Notes under the pieces: model-generated | What the model was told of the DNA's origin: nothing | Seen by the model: only the letters and a program-made list of their open reading frames with translations | Databases searched by the model: none | Part shown: positions 63,718 to 64,000 of the stretch, in pieces | Layout: each line of letters begins with the position of its first letter | Numbering within the stretch: position 1 is the stretch's first letter | Position numbers and translations under genes: made by a program | Source: Rhodanobacter sp. C06 | Lineage (GTDB): Bacteria > Pseudomonadota > Gammaproteobacteria > Xanthomonadales > Rhodanobacteraceae | Direction of reading: 5' to 3' | Length of the DNA: 64,000 bases | NCBI RefSeq assembly: GCF_002001105.1 | Contig: NZ_MUNP01000045.1 | Coordinates: 1 to 64,000 of the forward strand

Positions 63718-64000
63718 GATGGTGCGCCTCGATGTAATTGTTGTATCGCGAACCCGGCCGGAACCCGGCGCCACGGGTGGCGCGACGGGGCCACAATAGC
63801 AGCACCCCGGACGTACCGGCACTGAACGAGATACGCATTTTTCGGAATGCATCGATCGCGGATATCCGGGCTTCAGCTTGGTGACGATGCGTATAACAAA
63901 CCGTCCCGCGCACGGCCCGGCGTCATCGATGCGCAAGCCGCGCGAACGACGCCGGCGCGCGACCGGCAGGGAGCCGACGCATGCCCGGCAATGGCGTCTT

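Noticed and set aside
63981-64000. Possible start of a rightward gene at the window edge (ATG with AGGGAG upstream)
   Set aside because: Only six codons are visible, so no product or reading frame can be supported.

Overview
The window is GC-rich chromosomal DNA (roughly two thirds G+C) from a gammaproteobacterium. The gene content and neighbourhoods point to the Lysobacterales (Xanthomonadales), most likely Rhodanobacteraceae (Dyella/Rhodanobacter-like). The pointers are a fused isobutyryl-CoA mutase (IcmF), the fimT-pilV-pilW-pilX-pilY1-pilE minor pilin cluster, a murJ-ribF-ileS-lspA-ispH operon, an rpsF-rpsR-rplI-dnaB-alr-radA operon, and the tail of a bacterial 2-aminomuconate (kynurenine) branch. 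This taxonomic call is an inference from gene order and protein character; no search was run.

Layout. 1-11.5 kb is an accessory stretch of short transcription units: an amidase, a secreted heparinase-like enzyme with a long Ala-Pro linker, a GST, small stress or enzyme-like proteins with an Lrp regulator, a duplicated beta-domain exported protein, and a degenerate pseudouridine-synthase-like S4 protein. 11.5-14.7 kb holds a REP-associated tyrosine transposase bounded by perfect 20-bp inverted repeats. Directly beside it is an AT-rich gene for a NACHT-type STAND ATPase with an N-terminal PD-(D/E)XK-like segment, the best candidate here for an acquired anti-phage gene. 14.7-18.3 kb is icmF. 18.4-26 kb carries ChaB, SRPBCC, tandem lipocalin-like and outer-membrane barrel proteins, a MocR regulator, a TetR-hydrolase pair and two YXWGXW proteins.

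26.3-35.5 kb is a translationally coupled recC-recB-recD operon. 35.5-42.5 kb is the minor pilin operon, read leftward, with a lectin-like domain on PilY1. 42.8 kb is tRNA-Thr(CGU). 42.9-50.3 kb is ispH-lspA-ileS-ribF-murJ (leftward), then rpsT (rightward) with a good sigma70 promoter and a UUG start. 51-56.5 kb is rpsF-rpsR-rplI-dnaB-alr-radA (leftward). 56.7-63.3 kb has an IscA-type protein, asnS, a MalM-like lipoprotein, a UspB-like protein, and an SDR-ALDH-carbonic anhydrase-RidA run. The window closes with an Ala/Lys/His-rich exported protein.

The most unusual overall signal is palindromic repeats. Several unrelated REP-like families are scattered between genes, and at least three families sit inside coding regions with the reading frame kept: two elements in icmF, one in recC and one in recD. 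They add about 20-30 residues each to otherwise conserved enzymes, resembling the palindromic-element peptides known from Rickettsia. The RAYT transposase is bounded by a repeat closely related to the one found inside icmF and recC.
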